Part shown: positions 29,525 to 40,657 of the stretch, piece after piece
How positions within the stretch are numbered: the stretch's first letter is position 1
Layout of the letters: each line of letters begins with the position of its first letter
Assembly (NCBI RefSeq): GCF_001905655.1
Contig: NZ_JMHT01000027.1
Coordinates: 1 to 64,000, forward strand
Reading direction: 5' to 3'
DNA from: Mycobacterium sp. ST-F2
GTDB lineage: Bacteria; Actinomycetota; Actinomycetes; Mycobacteriales; Mycobacteriaceae
DNA length: 64,000 nt
The notes under the pieces: model-generated
The model's input: only the letters and a program-made list of their open reading frames with translations
Told to the model about the DNA's origin: nothing
The model's database searches: none
Translations under genes and position numbers: made by a program

Positions 29525-29539
29525 TACATTGCGGTCGTG
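29525..29539 (+). promoter_or_regulatory. gluQ leaderless promoter
   Basis: TACATT at 29525-29530 lies exactly six bases before GTG 29537, the same geometry as bfaA. No ribosome site is visible, so transcription and translation probably start together on this G. The divergent ligC start is only 58 bp away. Confidence 0.55.
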
Positions 29540-30412
29540 TCCCATTCCCCCGCCGGCCGGTTCGCACCGAGCCCGTCCGCCGATCTGCACATCGGCAACG
29601 TGCGCACCGCAATACTGGCGTGGTTGTTCGCGCGGTCCACGGGCCGGCGCTTCCTCGTTCGTGTCGAAGACCTGGACGACCGCACGTTCCCCGATGTGGC
29701 GCAGCGGCAACTGGACCACCTGGCGGCCGTCGGGCTGACGTGGGACGAACCGCCCGAATACCAGGCCTCGCATGAGGGCCGGTATCTCGCCGTCGTCGAT
29801 GACCTCACCGAACGCGGCCTGACATTCGAATGTTTTTGCAGCAGAAAGGACATCCTGCAGGCGCCGCGGGCCCCGCATGCGCCGGAGGGTGCGTACCCGG
29901 GCACCTGCCGGAACCTCAGCGCCGACGAGCGCGCCCAGCGCCGCGCGGCAGGTCGACCGCCGGCCATCCGATTGCGTTCGGACACAACCGAATACACCGT
30001 CACCGATCTGCTGCACGGACCGTACACGGGCGTCGTCGACGACTTCGTGCTGCGCCGGGGCGACAACGTGCCGGCCTACAACCTGGCCGTCGTGGTGGAC
30101 GACGCCGCCCAGGGCGTCGACCAGGTGGTCCGCGGCGACGACCTGCTGCCCTCATCTCCGCGGCAGGCGTATCTGGCTGCGCTGCTGGGCTATTCGCAGC
30201 CCGTTTACGCGCACGTCCCGCTGGTGCTCAACGCCGACGGGAAGCGGCTGGCCAAACGCGATGGTGCGGTCACGGTTTCGGAAATCGGGGCGGAATCCGC
30301 GGTGGCGCAGATCGCGGCGTCGCTGGGCTACACCGCCACCACACTCGATGGGATTCTGGCCGAGTTCGATCCGGCCAGACTGCCGCGCAAGCCGTGGATT
30401 TTCCGGCCCTAG
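29537..30412 (+). CDS. gluQ: Glutamyl-queuosine tRNA(Asp) synthetase
   Basis: 291 residues, a truncated GluRS without an anticodon-binding domain. Class I signatures are present: [11 protein letters not shown] (HIGH) and KRLAKRDGA (KMSKS-like). A zinc-binding pair of Cys segments occurs ([17 protein letters not shown]), as in bacterial GluQ-RS. The enzyme attaches glutamate to the queuosine base at position 34 of tRNA-Asp. Its presence predicts queuosine in this organism's tRNA; a transglycosylase gene lies 4 kb downstream. Confidence 0.93.
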   Translation: MSHSPAGRFAPSPSADLHIGNVRTAILAWLFARSTGRRFLVRVEDLDDRTFPDVAQRQLDHLAAVGLTWDEPPEYQASHEGRYLAVVDDLTERGLTFECFCSRKDILQAPRAPHAPEGAYPGTCRNLSADERAQRRAAGRPPAIRLRSDTTEYTVTDLLHGPYTGVVDDFVLRRGDNVPAYNLAVVVDDAAQGVDQVVRGDDLLPSSPRQAYLAALLGYSQPVYAHVPLVLNADGKRLAKRDGAVTVSEIGAESAVAQIAASLGYTATTLDGILAEFDPARLPRKPWIFRP

Positions 30413-30426
30413 CCAGGCAAGGTGAC

Positions 30427-31266
30427 CTACACCCGCCGCGGCACTCCGAAGACCTTGGCCAGAATGAAGTCTCGCATCGGAGCCGGCAGGTTCGTCAGAA
30501 ATGCAGCCTGTAGCTTGGGGCCCAACCCGACGACGTACCGCGCCTTGGGACGCCGTGCGGTGAGCGCTTCCTCCACCACCGCAACGACTTTCGCCGGATT
30601 GACCGCCATCTTCTGCGACAGCGGAATCATCTTCTTCATGCCCGCGATGTGCCGGTCATATAGCGCGTGCTGAGCGGGAGACACACCGGCCTCCAACTCG
30701 ACGACCAGGTCGTCGGCCTTGCGCCACATGTCCGTGTCGGTCTGCGCGGGCTCCACGACCACCACCGGAACACCCCAGGGCCGCAACTCGATTCGCAGCG
30801 CTTCAGCGCCGGCTTCCAGCGCGAACTTCGACGCCGCGTAAGCACCCAGCATCGGCGAGGACAGCTGCCCGTTGACGCTCGAGATGAAGACCACGCGGCC
30901 ACGGGACTCCCGCAATTTGGGCAGCAGCGCCGCGGTCACGGCGAACTGGCCAACCACGTTGACGTCCAACTGCTTCCGCCAATCCGCGGGCGTCAGCGTC
31001 TCGACCGGACCGGCAACCACGATGCCCGCATTGTTCACGACGGCATCCAGCCGGTCGGGCAGGGCCGCCGCCAGCGCCGCGACATCGGCTTCAGAGGTGA
31101 CGTCAAGGATCACCGCAGAGATCCGCTGCGGGGCCCGTGCCACGACCGCGGCCGCGTCGGCTTCGGTGCGCACCCCGGCGATGACGTCCCACCCGGTCGC
31201 GGCCAGGTGCTCGGTGATGGCCAGTCCGATGCCGCGGCCGGCACCGGTGACAAGAACTGAAGGCAT
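30427..31266 (-). CDS. SDR family oxidoreductase
   Basis: 279 residues, classical short-chain dehydrogenase. Cofactor loop TGAGRGIG, NNAG (VVNNAGIV), catalytic Ser in SSVNGQLSS and YAASK. The C-terminal third (IAGMKKMIPLSQKMA; VVGLGPKLQAAFLTNLP) suits a membrane-near lipid or steroid substrate, but no substrate can be named. It starts 20 bp after the P450 stop, so the two probably form an operon. Confidence 0.9.
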   Translation of the reverse strand: MPSVLVTGAGRGIGLAITEHLAATGWDVIAGVRTEADAAAVVARAPQRISAVILDVTSEADVAALAAALPDRLDAVVNNAGIVVAGPVETLTPADWRKQLDVNVVGQFAVTAALLPKLRESRGRVVFISSVNGQLSSPMLGAYAASKFALEAGAEALRIELRPWGVPVVVVEPAQTDTDMWRKADDLVVELEAGVSPAQHALYDRHIAGMKKMIPLSQKMAVNPAKVVAVVEEALTARRPKARYVVGLGPKLQAAFLTNLPAPMRDFILAKVFGVPRRV

Positions 31267-31286
31267 ACGCGCGAGAGTAACTTGGC

Positions 31287-32516
31287 TCAGACGGTAACCG
31301 GCAGGGTGGCCAGGCCACGCAAGGTCAGATTGGGCTTGTAGACGGGCTCCCCGGCCAACTGCGCGTTCGGGAATCGGGCCGCGAGTGCCGACAGGGCAAC
31401 CGACGCCTCCAACCGGGCCAACGGTGCGCCGAGGCAGAAGTGCGGCCCCTTGCCGAAGGCCAGGTGCTTGATGGCGCCGCGGTCCGGGTCGAATTCGCCG
31501 GGCCGGTCGTACATGCGCGGATCCCGTTGCGCGGCAGCCAGAAGCAGCATCATGATGTCGCCCTTCGGTACCGCCACGTCACCGATCTGGATGTCCTGGA
31601 CGGCGACGCGGCTGGTGAGCTGCACGGGCGGGTCGAAGCGCAGCGTCTCCTCGACGATGGTCGACGCCCGCGCCGGGTCCGCCGCCAACTCCGCCCAGTA
31701 CCGCGGGTGCCGCAGCATGGCCAGCGCCCCGTTGGCGATCAGGTTCACCGTCGTTTCGTGCCCGGCGATCAGCAGCAGGTTGCAGGTCGCCACGATCTCT
31801 TCGGAGGTCAGCTGGTCGCCGTCCTCCTCGGCGGCGATGAGCGCGGAGATAAGGTCCTCCCCCGGCGAGCTACGCCGCTGCTCGATGAGGTCCCGCAGAT
31901 ACCCGCGCAGCCAGAGGCCGGCCTCCATCAGATCGCTGTTGTCCTCGGCCGTCTCATCGTTCACAGCCACGAAAGGATCGAGCCCGTGTGCCAGCAGCGC
32001 CGAGGCCCGGCTGAACAGCGGCTCGTCGGCCATCGGTACGCCGAGCAGCCGGCAGATCACCGCGACCGGCAGCGGGTAGGCCAGGTCGGCCACCACATCC
32101 ATGGTGCCCGTCACGCCTTCCAGGAGCCCGTCGACCATGGTCACGATGTCGGCCTCGAGTGCCTTGATCACCTTGGGCGCGAACGCCTTCTGCGCCAGTC
32201 CACGCAGCCGGGTGTGGTCCGGCGGATCGAGGAACAGGAAGCCCGGTTCACCGAAAGGCCTTGCGGGCCGCTGCCCGGCGGCGATCTGCTTCTGCGTGAC
32301 GGTCGACTTCAACCGGTCGTTGGCCGACGCCGGATGCCGCAACACCTCGTCGCAGTCGGCAAAGCCCGGGAACACGACCAGATTGGCATCGGGCAGCGCC
32401 AGCGGCCCGGCGTCCAGGAATCGCTCGTACAGCGGGTACGGATCAGCCCGGTTGCCCGGATCCATCAACCCCAGAAGCAGCGTTTGTGGGTCGATCACTC
32501 CAGGTGCACCAGTCAT
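31287..32516 (-). CDS. Cytochrome P450
   Basis: 409 residues, soluble bacterial P450. Heme-ligand loop FGKGPHFCLGAPLARLE (Cys near residue 355), I-helix IAGHETTVN with the acid-alcohol-type pair, and K-helix ETLR. The chain resembles the mycobacterial CYP140-like group, though I am not certain of the family. It would act with a ferredoxin encoded elsewhere. Followed by the SDR, suggesting hydroxylation then dehydrogenation of one substrate. Confidence 0.9.
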   Translation of the reverse strand: MTGAPGVIDPQTLLLGLMDPGNRADPYPLYERFLDAGPLALPDANLVVFPGFADCDEVLRHPASANDRLKSTVTQKQIAAGQRPARPFGEPGFLFLDPPDHTRLRGLAQKAFAPKVIKALEADIVTMVDGLLEGVTGTMDVVADLAYPLPVAVICRLLGVPMADEPLFSRASALLAHGLDPFVAVNDETAEDNSDLMEAGLWLRGYLRDLIEQRRSSPGEDLISALIAAEEDGDQLTSEEIVATCNLLLIAGHETTVNLIANGALAMLRHPRYWAELAADPARASTIVEETLRFDPPVQLTSRVAVQDIQIGDVAVPKGDIMMLLLAAAQRDPRMYDRPGEFDPDRGAIKHLAFGKGPHFCLGAPLARLEASVALSALAARFPNAQLAGEPVYKPNLTLRGLATLPVTV

Positions 32517-32554
32517 ACAAGCAATTGTGCACAGAGTGGGATCGTCGCAGGTGG

Positions 32555-33742
32555 CTAGCTTGAGGCGTAGTCCGGCAGGCTGAAGTCGTCGTGCAATTGG
32601 CGGTGAATCATCCAGTCACCGATACCACGGATCCCGAGCAGTCGGCTCATCTGGTTGCGCGCCCAGACACCCGGCGCGCTCCTCGGCGCGAACGACGACG
32701 CAAATCGCTCCGCAGCTCGTTGTTTACCCGCGATGAACGGACGCAGCGACCGTTGGTAGCGACCAAATGCGGCAGTGAAATCCCCGCCCGCGCGGCCCAA
32801 CTCGCCGGCCAGCACGTAGGCCTCGAGCATCGCCAGTCCGGTGCCCTCCCCGGCCAACAGCGATACCGCGGCGGCCGCGTCGCCGATCAGCATGATCCGT
32901 CCCACGGACCACTCGGCCATGCGAATCTGACAGACCCGGTCGTAATAGACGTCGTCGGCGCCGTCGAGTGCCATCAAGATCTGACGACTCTCCCAACCGG
33001 CATCGTCGAACACGTCATGCAAGAGAGTCTTCACCTCATCGGTTCCGGCCGGCTCTGTTCCCCGCACCTGATCAATGGTGAACACCAGCAGCAGCATCAC
33101 ACGGTCATCGTGCATCGTGAACCGACTCAACATCCGCCCGGGCAGCCCGTGCGACATGTAGACGAGTTCATCCCTGGGTTGATATCCCCGCGCCTCGAAG
33201 GCCGCCACCCGAAAACCGAGCTCGTGCTCGTACTTCGAATCAGGTCCGAAAACCAAGCGGCGCACCTGTGAGTGCAAGCCGTCTGCGCCGACAAGCAGAT
33301 CGAATTCGCGCGCCCCACCGCGCTGGAGTTCGATCTGCACGCGCGAATCATCTTGGCTGACCGCGGTGATGGTGTCGCCGAAGATCGTCTCGACCTCGCT
33401 GTCGATGGCGCCATGGATCATGGCTGCCAGGTCTCCGCGCGGCACACTCGTGAACCTGCCGCCGAGCGCCCGCCGGAAGCCCGCAGTCGGGAATCCACCG
33501 ACCCGGCGCCCGTCGTGGTCGACGAACCGAACCTCCTCAACCTGGTATCCAGCGACGTCGAGGTGCGGGCACAAGGCCATGCGTTCAGCGATGTCGTATC
33601 CCAGACCCCAGAAGTCGATGACATAACCGCCGGTGCGCAGCTGTGGCGACCTCTCGATCACCGTCACTTCGTGACCACCGCGGCACAACCAGTAGGCCAG
33701 TGTCGGACCGGCGACGCCGGCACCGCTGATAGCAATTCTCAT
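32555..33742 (-). CDS. FAD-dependent monooxygenase (class A, PHBH fold)
   Basis: 395 residues. N-terminal GAGVAGPTLAYWL binds ADP of FAD, LLVGADGLHSQVRR is the DG motif, and MLIGDAAAAVSLLAGEGTGLAM the GD motif. The type includes aromatic hydroxylases and TetX- or Rox-like antibiotic-modifying enzymes; substrate unknown. It is transcribed divergently from the TetR-type gene, across 66 bp holding a 10-bp palindrome (GTTCCGGAAC, 33753-33762), so it is probably the regulator's target. A -10-like TATAGT is at 33789-33784 on the minus strand. Confidence 0.88.
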   Translation of the reverse strand: MRIAISGAGVAGPTLAYWLCRGGHEVTVIERSPQLRTGGYVIDFWGLGYDIAERMALCPHLDVAGYQVEEVRFVDHDGRRVGGFPTAGFRRALGGRFTSVPRGDLAAMIHGAIDSEVETIFGDTITAVSQDDSRVQIELQRGGAREFDLLVGADGLHSQVRRLVFGPDSKYEHELGFRVAAFEARGYQPRDELVYMSHGLPGRMLSRFTMHDDRVMLLLVFTIDQVRGTEPAGTDEVKTLLHDVFDDAGWESRQILMALDGADDVYYDRVCQIRMAEWSVGRIMLIGDAAAAVSLLAGEGTGLAMLEAYVLAGELGRAGGDFTAAFGRYQRSLRPFIAGKQRAAERFASSFAPRSAPGVWARNQMSRLLGIRGIGDWMIHRQLHDDFSLPDYASS

Positions 33743-33752
33743 GACGAAACCC

Positions 33753-33802
33753 GTTCCGGAACAGTCATGTTCAGCCCCTCGATTACTATATGGGACTATT
33801 AT
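33753..33802. promoter_or_regulatory. Divergent promoter region of monooxygenase and TetR genes
   Basis: GTTCCGGAAC (33753-33762) is a perfect palindrome near the monooxygenase start. TATAGT (minus, 33789-33784) and TATTAT (plus, 33797-33802) are -10 candidates. The second lies six bases before ATG 33809. The segment is AT-rich and a plausible TetR operator. Confidence 0.5.
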
Positions 33803-33808
33803 GCCATG

Positions 33809-35637
<1,829 letters not shown>

Positions 35638-35806
35638 TCAATTCCCGGCCCAGCACCCGAATGCCGGCTAACAACGCGGAAACAAACAGGTCAGGACCGT
35701 TATGGAGATTTTCTGTGAATACCATGAATGGCCGGTTGGCGAACCCCATAATGCACTGGATGACCCGCCGATCGTGGACGGTTCGCACTACAGAGGAGCA
35801 CAAGTT

Positions 35807-36298
35807 ATGAAACGTGGTTTGGTTGTCGCGGTCGCTGGCGCCGCGGTTCTGGCCGCCGGCCTGACCGGCTGTTCCAAGGATGAGAAGAAGTCGGGCGACT
35901 CGTCGGCCACCGCCTCGGCCTCGGCGTCGTCGGCTGCTGGTAACTCCAGTGCAGGCTCCGGCACTGCGAAGGTCAGCATCGACGGCAAGGCCCAGGACGT
36001 CCAGGGCCAGATCGGCTGCACCACGGCAGCCGGCAACGTGGTCATCGCCATCGGCAACGCCTCGGGCGGCCTTGGCGTCACCCTGACCGACGCCGACCCG
36101 CCGGTCGTCAAGACCGTCGGTCTGGGCAGCGTCGGCGGCATCACCCTGGGCTACACCGACGGTGTGCCCGGCGGCGAAGCGAAGGCCACCAAGGACGGCA
36201 AGACCTACAAGATCAGCGGCACCGCGACCGGTGTCGACATGGCCAACCCGATGGAACCGGCCAAGAAGCCCTTCGAGATCGAGGTGACCTGCCCCTAG
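35807..36298 (+). CDS. lpqH: 19 kDa lipoprotein, LpqH family
   Basis: 163 residues from ATG 35807 with AGAGGAG upstream. Signal peptide with lipobox LTGC, a Ser/Ala/Gly-rich linker (about residues 30-52, likely O-glycosylated in relatives), then the compact LpqH domain with two cysteines (QGQIGCTTA and the C-terminal EVTCP) expected to form a disulfide. Surface-exposed lipoprotein and TLR2 ligand in pathogens. Followed by a strong hairpin. Confidence 0.92.
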   Translation: MKRGLVVAVAGAAVLAAGLTGCSKDEKKSGDSSATASASASSAAGNSSAGSGTAKVSIDGKAQDVQGQIGCTTAAGNVVIAIGNASGGLGVTLTDADPPVVKTVGLGSVGGITLGYTDGVPGGEAKATKDGKTYKISGTATGVDMANPMEPAKKPFEIEVTCP

Positions 36299-36313
36299 CA
36301 GGTCCGCACAGAC

Positions 36314-36348
36314 ACGGGTGGTGCTCCGGAAGCCGGAACACCACCCGT
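36314..36348 (+). terminator. Hairpin after lpqH, no T-tail
   Basis: ACGGGTGGTG (36314-36323) pairs with CACCACCCGT (36339-36348); TCCGG/CCGGA extends the stem after one mismatch. No T-run follows, so termination is likely but not certain. Confidence 0.55.
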
Positions 36349-36435
36349 TCTGCGTTCCGGGGAAGTTGCAAATTCCCGTCTAAAGGCCTGGTCGCGGGAG
36401 TACCGTCCGGTTCACGCCTAGTCGGGGGAGCGTCG

Positions 36436-37935
36436 ATGTCAGTCCAGGTATGGCCGACCACCAGTCCATCCGTTCGCGGTGTGCCGCGCGTCTTCCTGCT
36501 GATCGCGCTGTGCTGTGCACTGCTCATGAGCCCGGCCACCAACGTCACGTCGGGTTTCGTCGTCGACCTGATGAACACCGTGATCGGTATCGGCGGACGC
36601 GGCGACCCGACGTCGGCCAACATCCCTGCCAAGCTCAACGGCACCGTCAAGCCGCCGGGCTACACGTACCTGCCCATCAACTACCCGGCGTCGATCCAGC
36701 TGTCGGCGAGCACCGCCATCTCGGGGCCCAAGGTGTACAACGCCATCCTGGCCCGGCCCGGTGAGCAGTTGATCGTCGCGGGCTATTCGGAGGGCTCGTT
36801 GGGCGCCGAATTCGCCAAGCGACGGCTGCTGGCCAACAACACCGGCCCCGCCGCGTCGCAGCTGTCGTTCGTGATGATCGGTTCGCCCTTCGCCGGTAAC
36901 GGCGGCATCTTCGAACGGTTCCCCGGCATGAGTGTGCCGTTCATCGTCAACAACATGGGCCCGGCGGCGCCATCGAAGTACGACAGCACGTACTACACCC
37001 GCGAGTACGACCCGTACGCCGATTTCCCGGCGTACTTCAACCCACTCTCGCTGGCCAACAGCGCGCTCGGCGTCATGTTCGCGCACCCGGACGCGTACTA
37101 CGACACGTACATCCCCGGCACCACGTCCGCCATCGTCACCCCGGTGACCAACAGCGCAGGCGGTCACGACACCTACGTGTTCATCAAGACTCCCGATCTG
37201 CCACTGCTGGTGCCGCTGCGCATCGCCGCCGGCGCCATCGGACTGACGCCGTTGGTCAAACCGCTGCTGGACGCCGTCGAGCCGCTGCTGCGGGTGCTGG
37301 TCGACATGGGCTACACCGACCGGGAAAACCTGAATCCGGCCAAGAAGACGCCGTTCTCGTTGTTCACGCCGCTGTCGAAGATCGTCGAGACGCTGAACGC
37401 GATACCCGGCGCTCTACAGGAAGGCGCCAACAACTTCGTCACCGACCTGCACCTGCCTCCACTGGCGGCCACGTCGGCAGTCACCCCCACTGTCACGCCA
37501 CTGGATGCTTCCGCCAAGAAGCAGACGGCTTTGGCGCCGGTCGCGGCGACAGTCGACGACAAGCCGACGGCGACTTCTCAGACTGACCAGAAAGCCGACG
37601 ACAAGACCGACCTGAAGGTCGATCAGACGGTCGGCCAGAAAGTGGCGGACAAGCCGGACACGCCGTCCGACCCCGACCAGAAGCCGACCGGGTCCGACGA
37701 GCCGAAGGTGAAATCACCGACGCCGCAAGCGGATCAGGACACGCCACCGGCCAAGTCCACGACGCCGAAGGACGATCCCGACACCCCACCGGTGAAGGTC
37801 ACCAAGCCCAGGAAAAAGAAGAACGCGCCGGCCCCGGACGCCGACAGCCCGAAGGTGAAGTCGGACCCGAAGGGCGGATCCGAGACCGGGCCGAAGGGTA
37901 CTGCCAAGAACGAGTCCAGCTCGGCCGCAGCCTGA
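36436..37935 (+). CDS. Secreted PE-PPE domain (alpha/beta hydrolase) protein with long charged tail
   Basis: 499 residues from ATG 36436 (GGGGAG upstream). A hydrophobic export segment (VFLLIALCCALLMSPA) is followed by a PE-PPE-type serine hydrolase domain of about residues 40-310: nucleophile elbow GYSEGS near residue 119, then MIGSPFAGNGG and the acidic/His region ending GGHDTYVFI. After about residue 375 the protein becomes a disordered Lys/Asp/Pro/Thr tail with recurring DTPP and basic patches (KPRKKKNAPA). There is no PE or PPE domain, so this is the free hydrolase form, probably in the cell envelope. Substrate unknown; cutinase-like ester cleavage is expected. Confidence 0.82.
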   Translation: MSVQVWPTTSPSVRGVPRVFLLIALCCALLMSPATNVTSGFVVDLMNTVIGIGGRGDPTSANIPAKLNGTVKPPGYTYLPINYPASIQLSASTAISGPKVYNAILARPGEQLIVAGYSEGSLGAEFAKRRLLANNTGPAASQLSFVMIGSPFAGNGGIFERFPGMSVPFIVNNMGPAAPSKYDSTYYTREYDPYADFPAYFNPLSLANSALGVMFAHPDAYYDTYIPGTTSAIVTPVTNSAGGHDTYVFIKTPDLPLLVPLRIAAGAIGLTPLVKPLLDAVEPLLRVLVDMGYTDRENLNPAKKTPFSLFTPLSKIVETLNAIPGALQEGANNFVTDLHLPPLAATSAVTPTVTPLDASAKKQTALAPVAATVDDKPTATSQTDQKADDKTDLKVDQTVGQKVADKPDTPSDPDQKPTGSDEPKVKSPTPQADQDTPPAKSTTPKDDPDTPPVKVTKPRKKKNAPAPDADSPKVKSDPKGGSETGPKGTAKNESSSAAA

Positions 37936-38012
37936 TTCGCGATCAGGACGTCGTCACGAACCGGGGCGGGCGACGTACCAAGCATCTCGAACGTGACTCT
38001 TGCAGCTGTCCG

Positions 38013-38293
38013 TCAGTCCGGAAACTCGACATCGGCCGCGGCGCTGAGGCGCTGCGCGGGAAACCCGGCCTGGTTGCATGTTCGGGTGACGATGTCAGCA
38101 GAGTCGGCCACAAAACGCCGAACGCCACCTCGTCATGGGGTACCGCAATGACGCTGGCCACGCGGACGGCGGCCCCGTCAGTCGACAGTGATTCTGCCGC
38201 CGCATCGAGCGTCGCGGCCGCCTCTGCAAGCATCGGGCCGAAGAAATTCGAGTGGTACCACTCGACCAGGTAGCACGGTTGCGCCGCACGCAT
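38013..38293 (-). pseudogene. Frameshifted small ferredoxin-fold (DUF4242-like) gene
   Basis: From ATG 38293 the frame reads RAAQPCYLVEWYHSNFFG through AVPHDEVAFGVL, then turns into nonsense. Near 38106 the sense continues one frame over: DSADIVTRTCNQAGFPAQRL, ending at 38013 (TGA). The join needs one base more (GTT-TTn-GTG-GCC-GAC). The rebuilt ~93-residue protein looks like the small DUF4242-like alpha/beta family; function unknown. TATCTT (38305-38300) lies six bases before the ATG, so the promoter still has leaderless form. Confidence 0.6.
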
Positions 38294-38499
38294 GAACGAA
38301 AGATATGACACTCGGCGAACCAGGCATATAGGGGTTTTCCCTAGCACTTCGGCCAACGGAGAATCATGTCTGCGGGCGAGTGATCCTCCGGCCCAGCTCC
38401 GACACCGCGGTGCGCACAGATCGCGATCCCCCTCGAATCGCGATCTGTCCGCACGTTCGACGCCGCTGATTCCACTCCCGGCGAGCGTCAAGCAAACAC

Positions 38500-38528
38500 T
38501 TTACATACCATTGGTCTTGAATTACGAT
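38500..38528 (+). promoter_or_regulatory. SigA-type promoter of the LuxR gene
   Basis: TTTACA (38500-38505), a 17-bp spacer and TACGAT (38523-38528). The start would be near 38535, giving an ~83-nt leader. The surrounding 38294-38617 gap is AT-rich and otherwise empty, apart from a small TAGGG/CCCTA hairpin near 38330. Confidence 0.55.
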
Positions 38529-38617
38529 TTCGGCAGGCACTTGCGGCGCAGCCGCAGGTCAGTCACGTCGCGAAAGGCCTCAGACGTGAGCGCAACAGTC
38601 GTCGGGGAGTACCGGCC

Positions 38618-39721
38618 GTGGTCACGGTCGAGGATTTTTCGCGCGTAGTTTCGTCGATCTACGACTCAGCGGTCCAGCCTGAACATTGGACCGCGACGAT
38701 GGCCGAACTCCACACCATGTTCGGCGCAACCGGCGGCTCGGCCCTGGTGGTGGCAGACAGCGTGAGCCGGGCTCCCCAGAGCACCACCATCCCGCCCGAC
38801 GCCCTGGCCGAATACGCGGAGTACTACCGCCACATCGACTACCTCCTCGAGGCAGTCGAGGCCGGACCGGTCGGGTACGTCCACAGCTGTCAGGAACTCG
38901 CCGAGCTGCAACCGAAGGCGGAGTTCCGCATGGACTGGATGCGGCCGCACCACCTCAACGACGGGCTGTTCGTCCGCTTGACCGACGGTCCCACGCCCGC
39001 CACCTGGCTGATCGCCACCGAGAAGTACTCCGAACCATTCGACACCGCTGAGCGAGTCCAACTGGCCGAGGCGCTGGTCCCCCATTTTCAGCGCGCGCTG
39101 CGCATCCAGCACGACCTCAGCGAGGCCACCCACCAGATTCGTAACATCTCGTCGGCAATGGACAACGTGACCCGCATCGGGATGGCCGTGGTGGACAGCG
39201 CCTTGGCGGTGCGTTACCTCAACGCCGCGGCGGAGAACATCATCCGCCGCCACGACGGCCTCACCATCCGCGACGGATCCTTCGAGTTCGCCCATCCGCC
39301 CGCAGCCGGGGGGCTGCGGCACGGCATCAACGCCGCGCTCGGGCAGACAGGTCAGGTGGTGCGGGGCACCACATCGCTGCTGTGCCCACGGCCATCCGGC
39401 CGACGCCCGTACGTCATCCATGTCCTGCCGTTCCGGCATGTGACGGCGCCCCTCGCCGATTCACGGGCCCTGGTTCTGATCCTCGATCCCGAACACCACC
39501 CACAACCGGACGGCGAGTTGCTGCGCCGCCTGTACGGGCTGACGACGGCCGAAGCAGCGGTAGCCATCAGGCTCATGCAGGGCGACGGGATCAAGCCGAT
39601 CGCCGAGACCATGTGCCTGTCCCCGGGCACCGTCCGCACTCACGTTCAGCACATCTTCGACAAGACGGGCACCCACCGGCAGGCCGAGCTGGTACGCGTA
39701 CTTCTCGCCATATCCCTGTAG
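38618..39721 (+). CDS. LuxR family regulator with sensory N-terminus
   Basis: 367 residues from GTG 38618 (GGGGAG upstream). The C-terminus is a LuxR/NarL helix-turn-helix (LTTAEAAVAIRLMQGDGIKPIAETMCLSPGTVRTHVQHIF). The rest has the look of PAS/GAF-like sensing, including the PAS-like GMAVVDSALAVRYLNAAAENII near residue 190. No phosphoreceiver domain is evident. It is followed 78 bp later by an alpha/beta hydrolase gene on the same strand, a pairing that suggests control of the hydrolase. Confidence 0.85.
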   Translation: MVTVEDFSRVVSSIYDSAVQPEHWTATMAELHTMFGATGGSALVVADSVSRAPQSTTIPPDALAEYAEYYRHIDYLLEAVEAGPVGYVHSCQELAELQPKAEFRMDWMRPHHLNDGLFVRLTDGPTPATWLIATEKYSEPFDTAERVQLAEALVPHFQRALRIQHDLSEATHQIRNISSAMDNVTRIGMAVVDSALAVRYLNAAAENIIRRHDGLTIRDGSFEFAHPPAAGGLRHGINAALGQTGQVVRGTTSLLCPRPSGRRPYVIHVLPFRHVTAPLADSRALVLILDPEHHPQPDGELLRRLYGLTTAEAAVAIRLMQGDGIKPIAETMCLSPGTVRTHVQHIFDKTGTHRQAELVRVLLAISL

Positions 39722-39799
39722 TGCCAACCAAATACGCCAATTAGCCGATGTACTGGCCGGGCTGATGCCGGATCCTCTTTGTAGAACTAGGAGGTCCCG

Positions 39800-40636
39800 A
39801 TGTTCATCACCGCCACCGAACCCGACCTTCCGGTCGGCCACGAATCACCCACGCAGGAACTCATCGACGTCGGCCAGACGACCCCGCCGCATCCCACCCC
39901 ACTGCTGTTCGTCCATGGGGAAGCACATGCGGCGTGGTGCTGGCGCGAGAACTTCCTCGACTACTTCGCCTCCCGCGGTTATCGGGCCGTCGCCGTCAGC
40001 CTCAGCGGACACGGCGGCAGCGGGGTCTACAAGCCGTTCCAGGACTATTCGATCAAGGACTACATCGACGACGTGGCGGCCGCAGCGAACAGCCTGCCGA
40101 CGGCGCCGGTGCTGATCGGACATTCCAGCGGCGGGTTCGTCGTCGAGAAGTACCTCGACACCCACCGCGCCCCGGCTGTGGTGCTGCTGGCCTCGGTGCC
40201 ACCGCGACACTCGTCGGGAACTTTCCTGCGGATGATCCGCCGTCATCCCTGGGCCCTCACGATGGGCACCCTGGCCGGCGAGGACCGCGACGTGATCCAC
40301 GATCCACGGTGGGCCCGGCAGACCTACTTCACGTCGCATACGCCGGCCGCGGACGTCGACCGGTGGACCGCCCAGTTCAGCCCGGAAAGCGTTCGTGCAG
40401 AACTGGATTGGGTGATGTCCAGCCGTCCCTACCTGAATCGGGTGGACGACCCGGTGCTGGTGCTCGGGGCCGAAGAGGACGCCTGCTGCACGGCACACAC
40501 CGTCCGCGCGACTGCCAGGGCCTACCACACCAAAGCCGAGTTCTTCCCGGGCATGGGGCACGACATGATGCTCGAACCCGGGTGGGAGAAGGTCGCGGAG
40601 CGCATCGACACGTGGCTGACCGGCTTGAACCTGTGA
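39800..40636 (+). CDS. Alpha/beta hydrolase
   Basis: 278 residues from ATG 39800 with a strong AGGAGG. Oxyanion strand LLFVHGEAHAAWCW, nucleophile GHSSGG (Ser near residue 111), acid in VLGAEEDACC and His in FPGMGHDMM: a complete catalytic triad. Length and motifs suit an esterase, lactonase or epoxide-hydrolase-like enzyme; substrate unknown. Likely co-regulated with the upstream LuxR gene. Confidence 0.88.
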   Translation: MFITATEPDLPVGHESPTQELIDVGQTTPPHPTPLLFVHGEAHAAWCWRENFLDYFASRGYRAVAVSLSGHGGSGVYKPFQDYSIKDYIDDVAAAANSLPTAPVLIGHSSGGFVVEKYLDTHRAPAVVLLASVPPRHSSGTFLRMIRRHPWALTMGTLAGEDRDVIHDPRWARQTYFTSHTPAADVDRWTAQFSPESVRAELDWVMSSRPYLNRVDDPVLVLGAEEDACCTAHTVRATARAYHTKAEFFPGMGHDMMLEPGWEKVAERIDTWLTGLNL

Positions 40637-40657
40637 CTGCCGAAGTCTGGCGGACGC

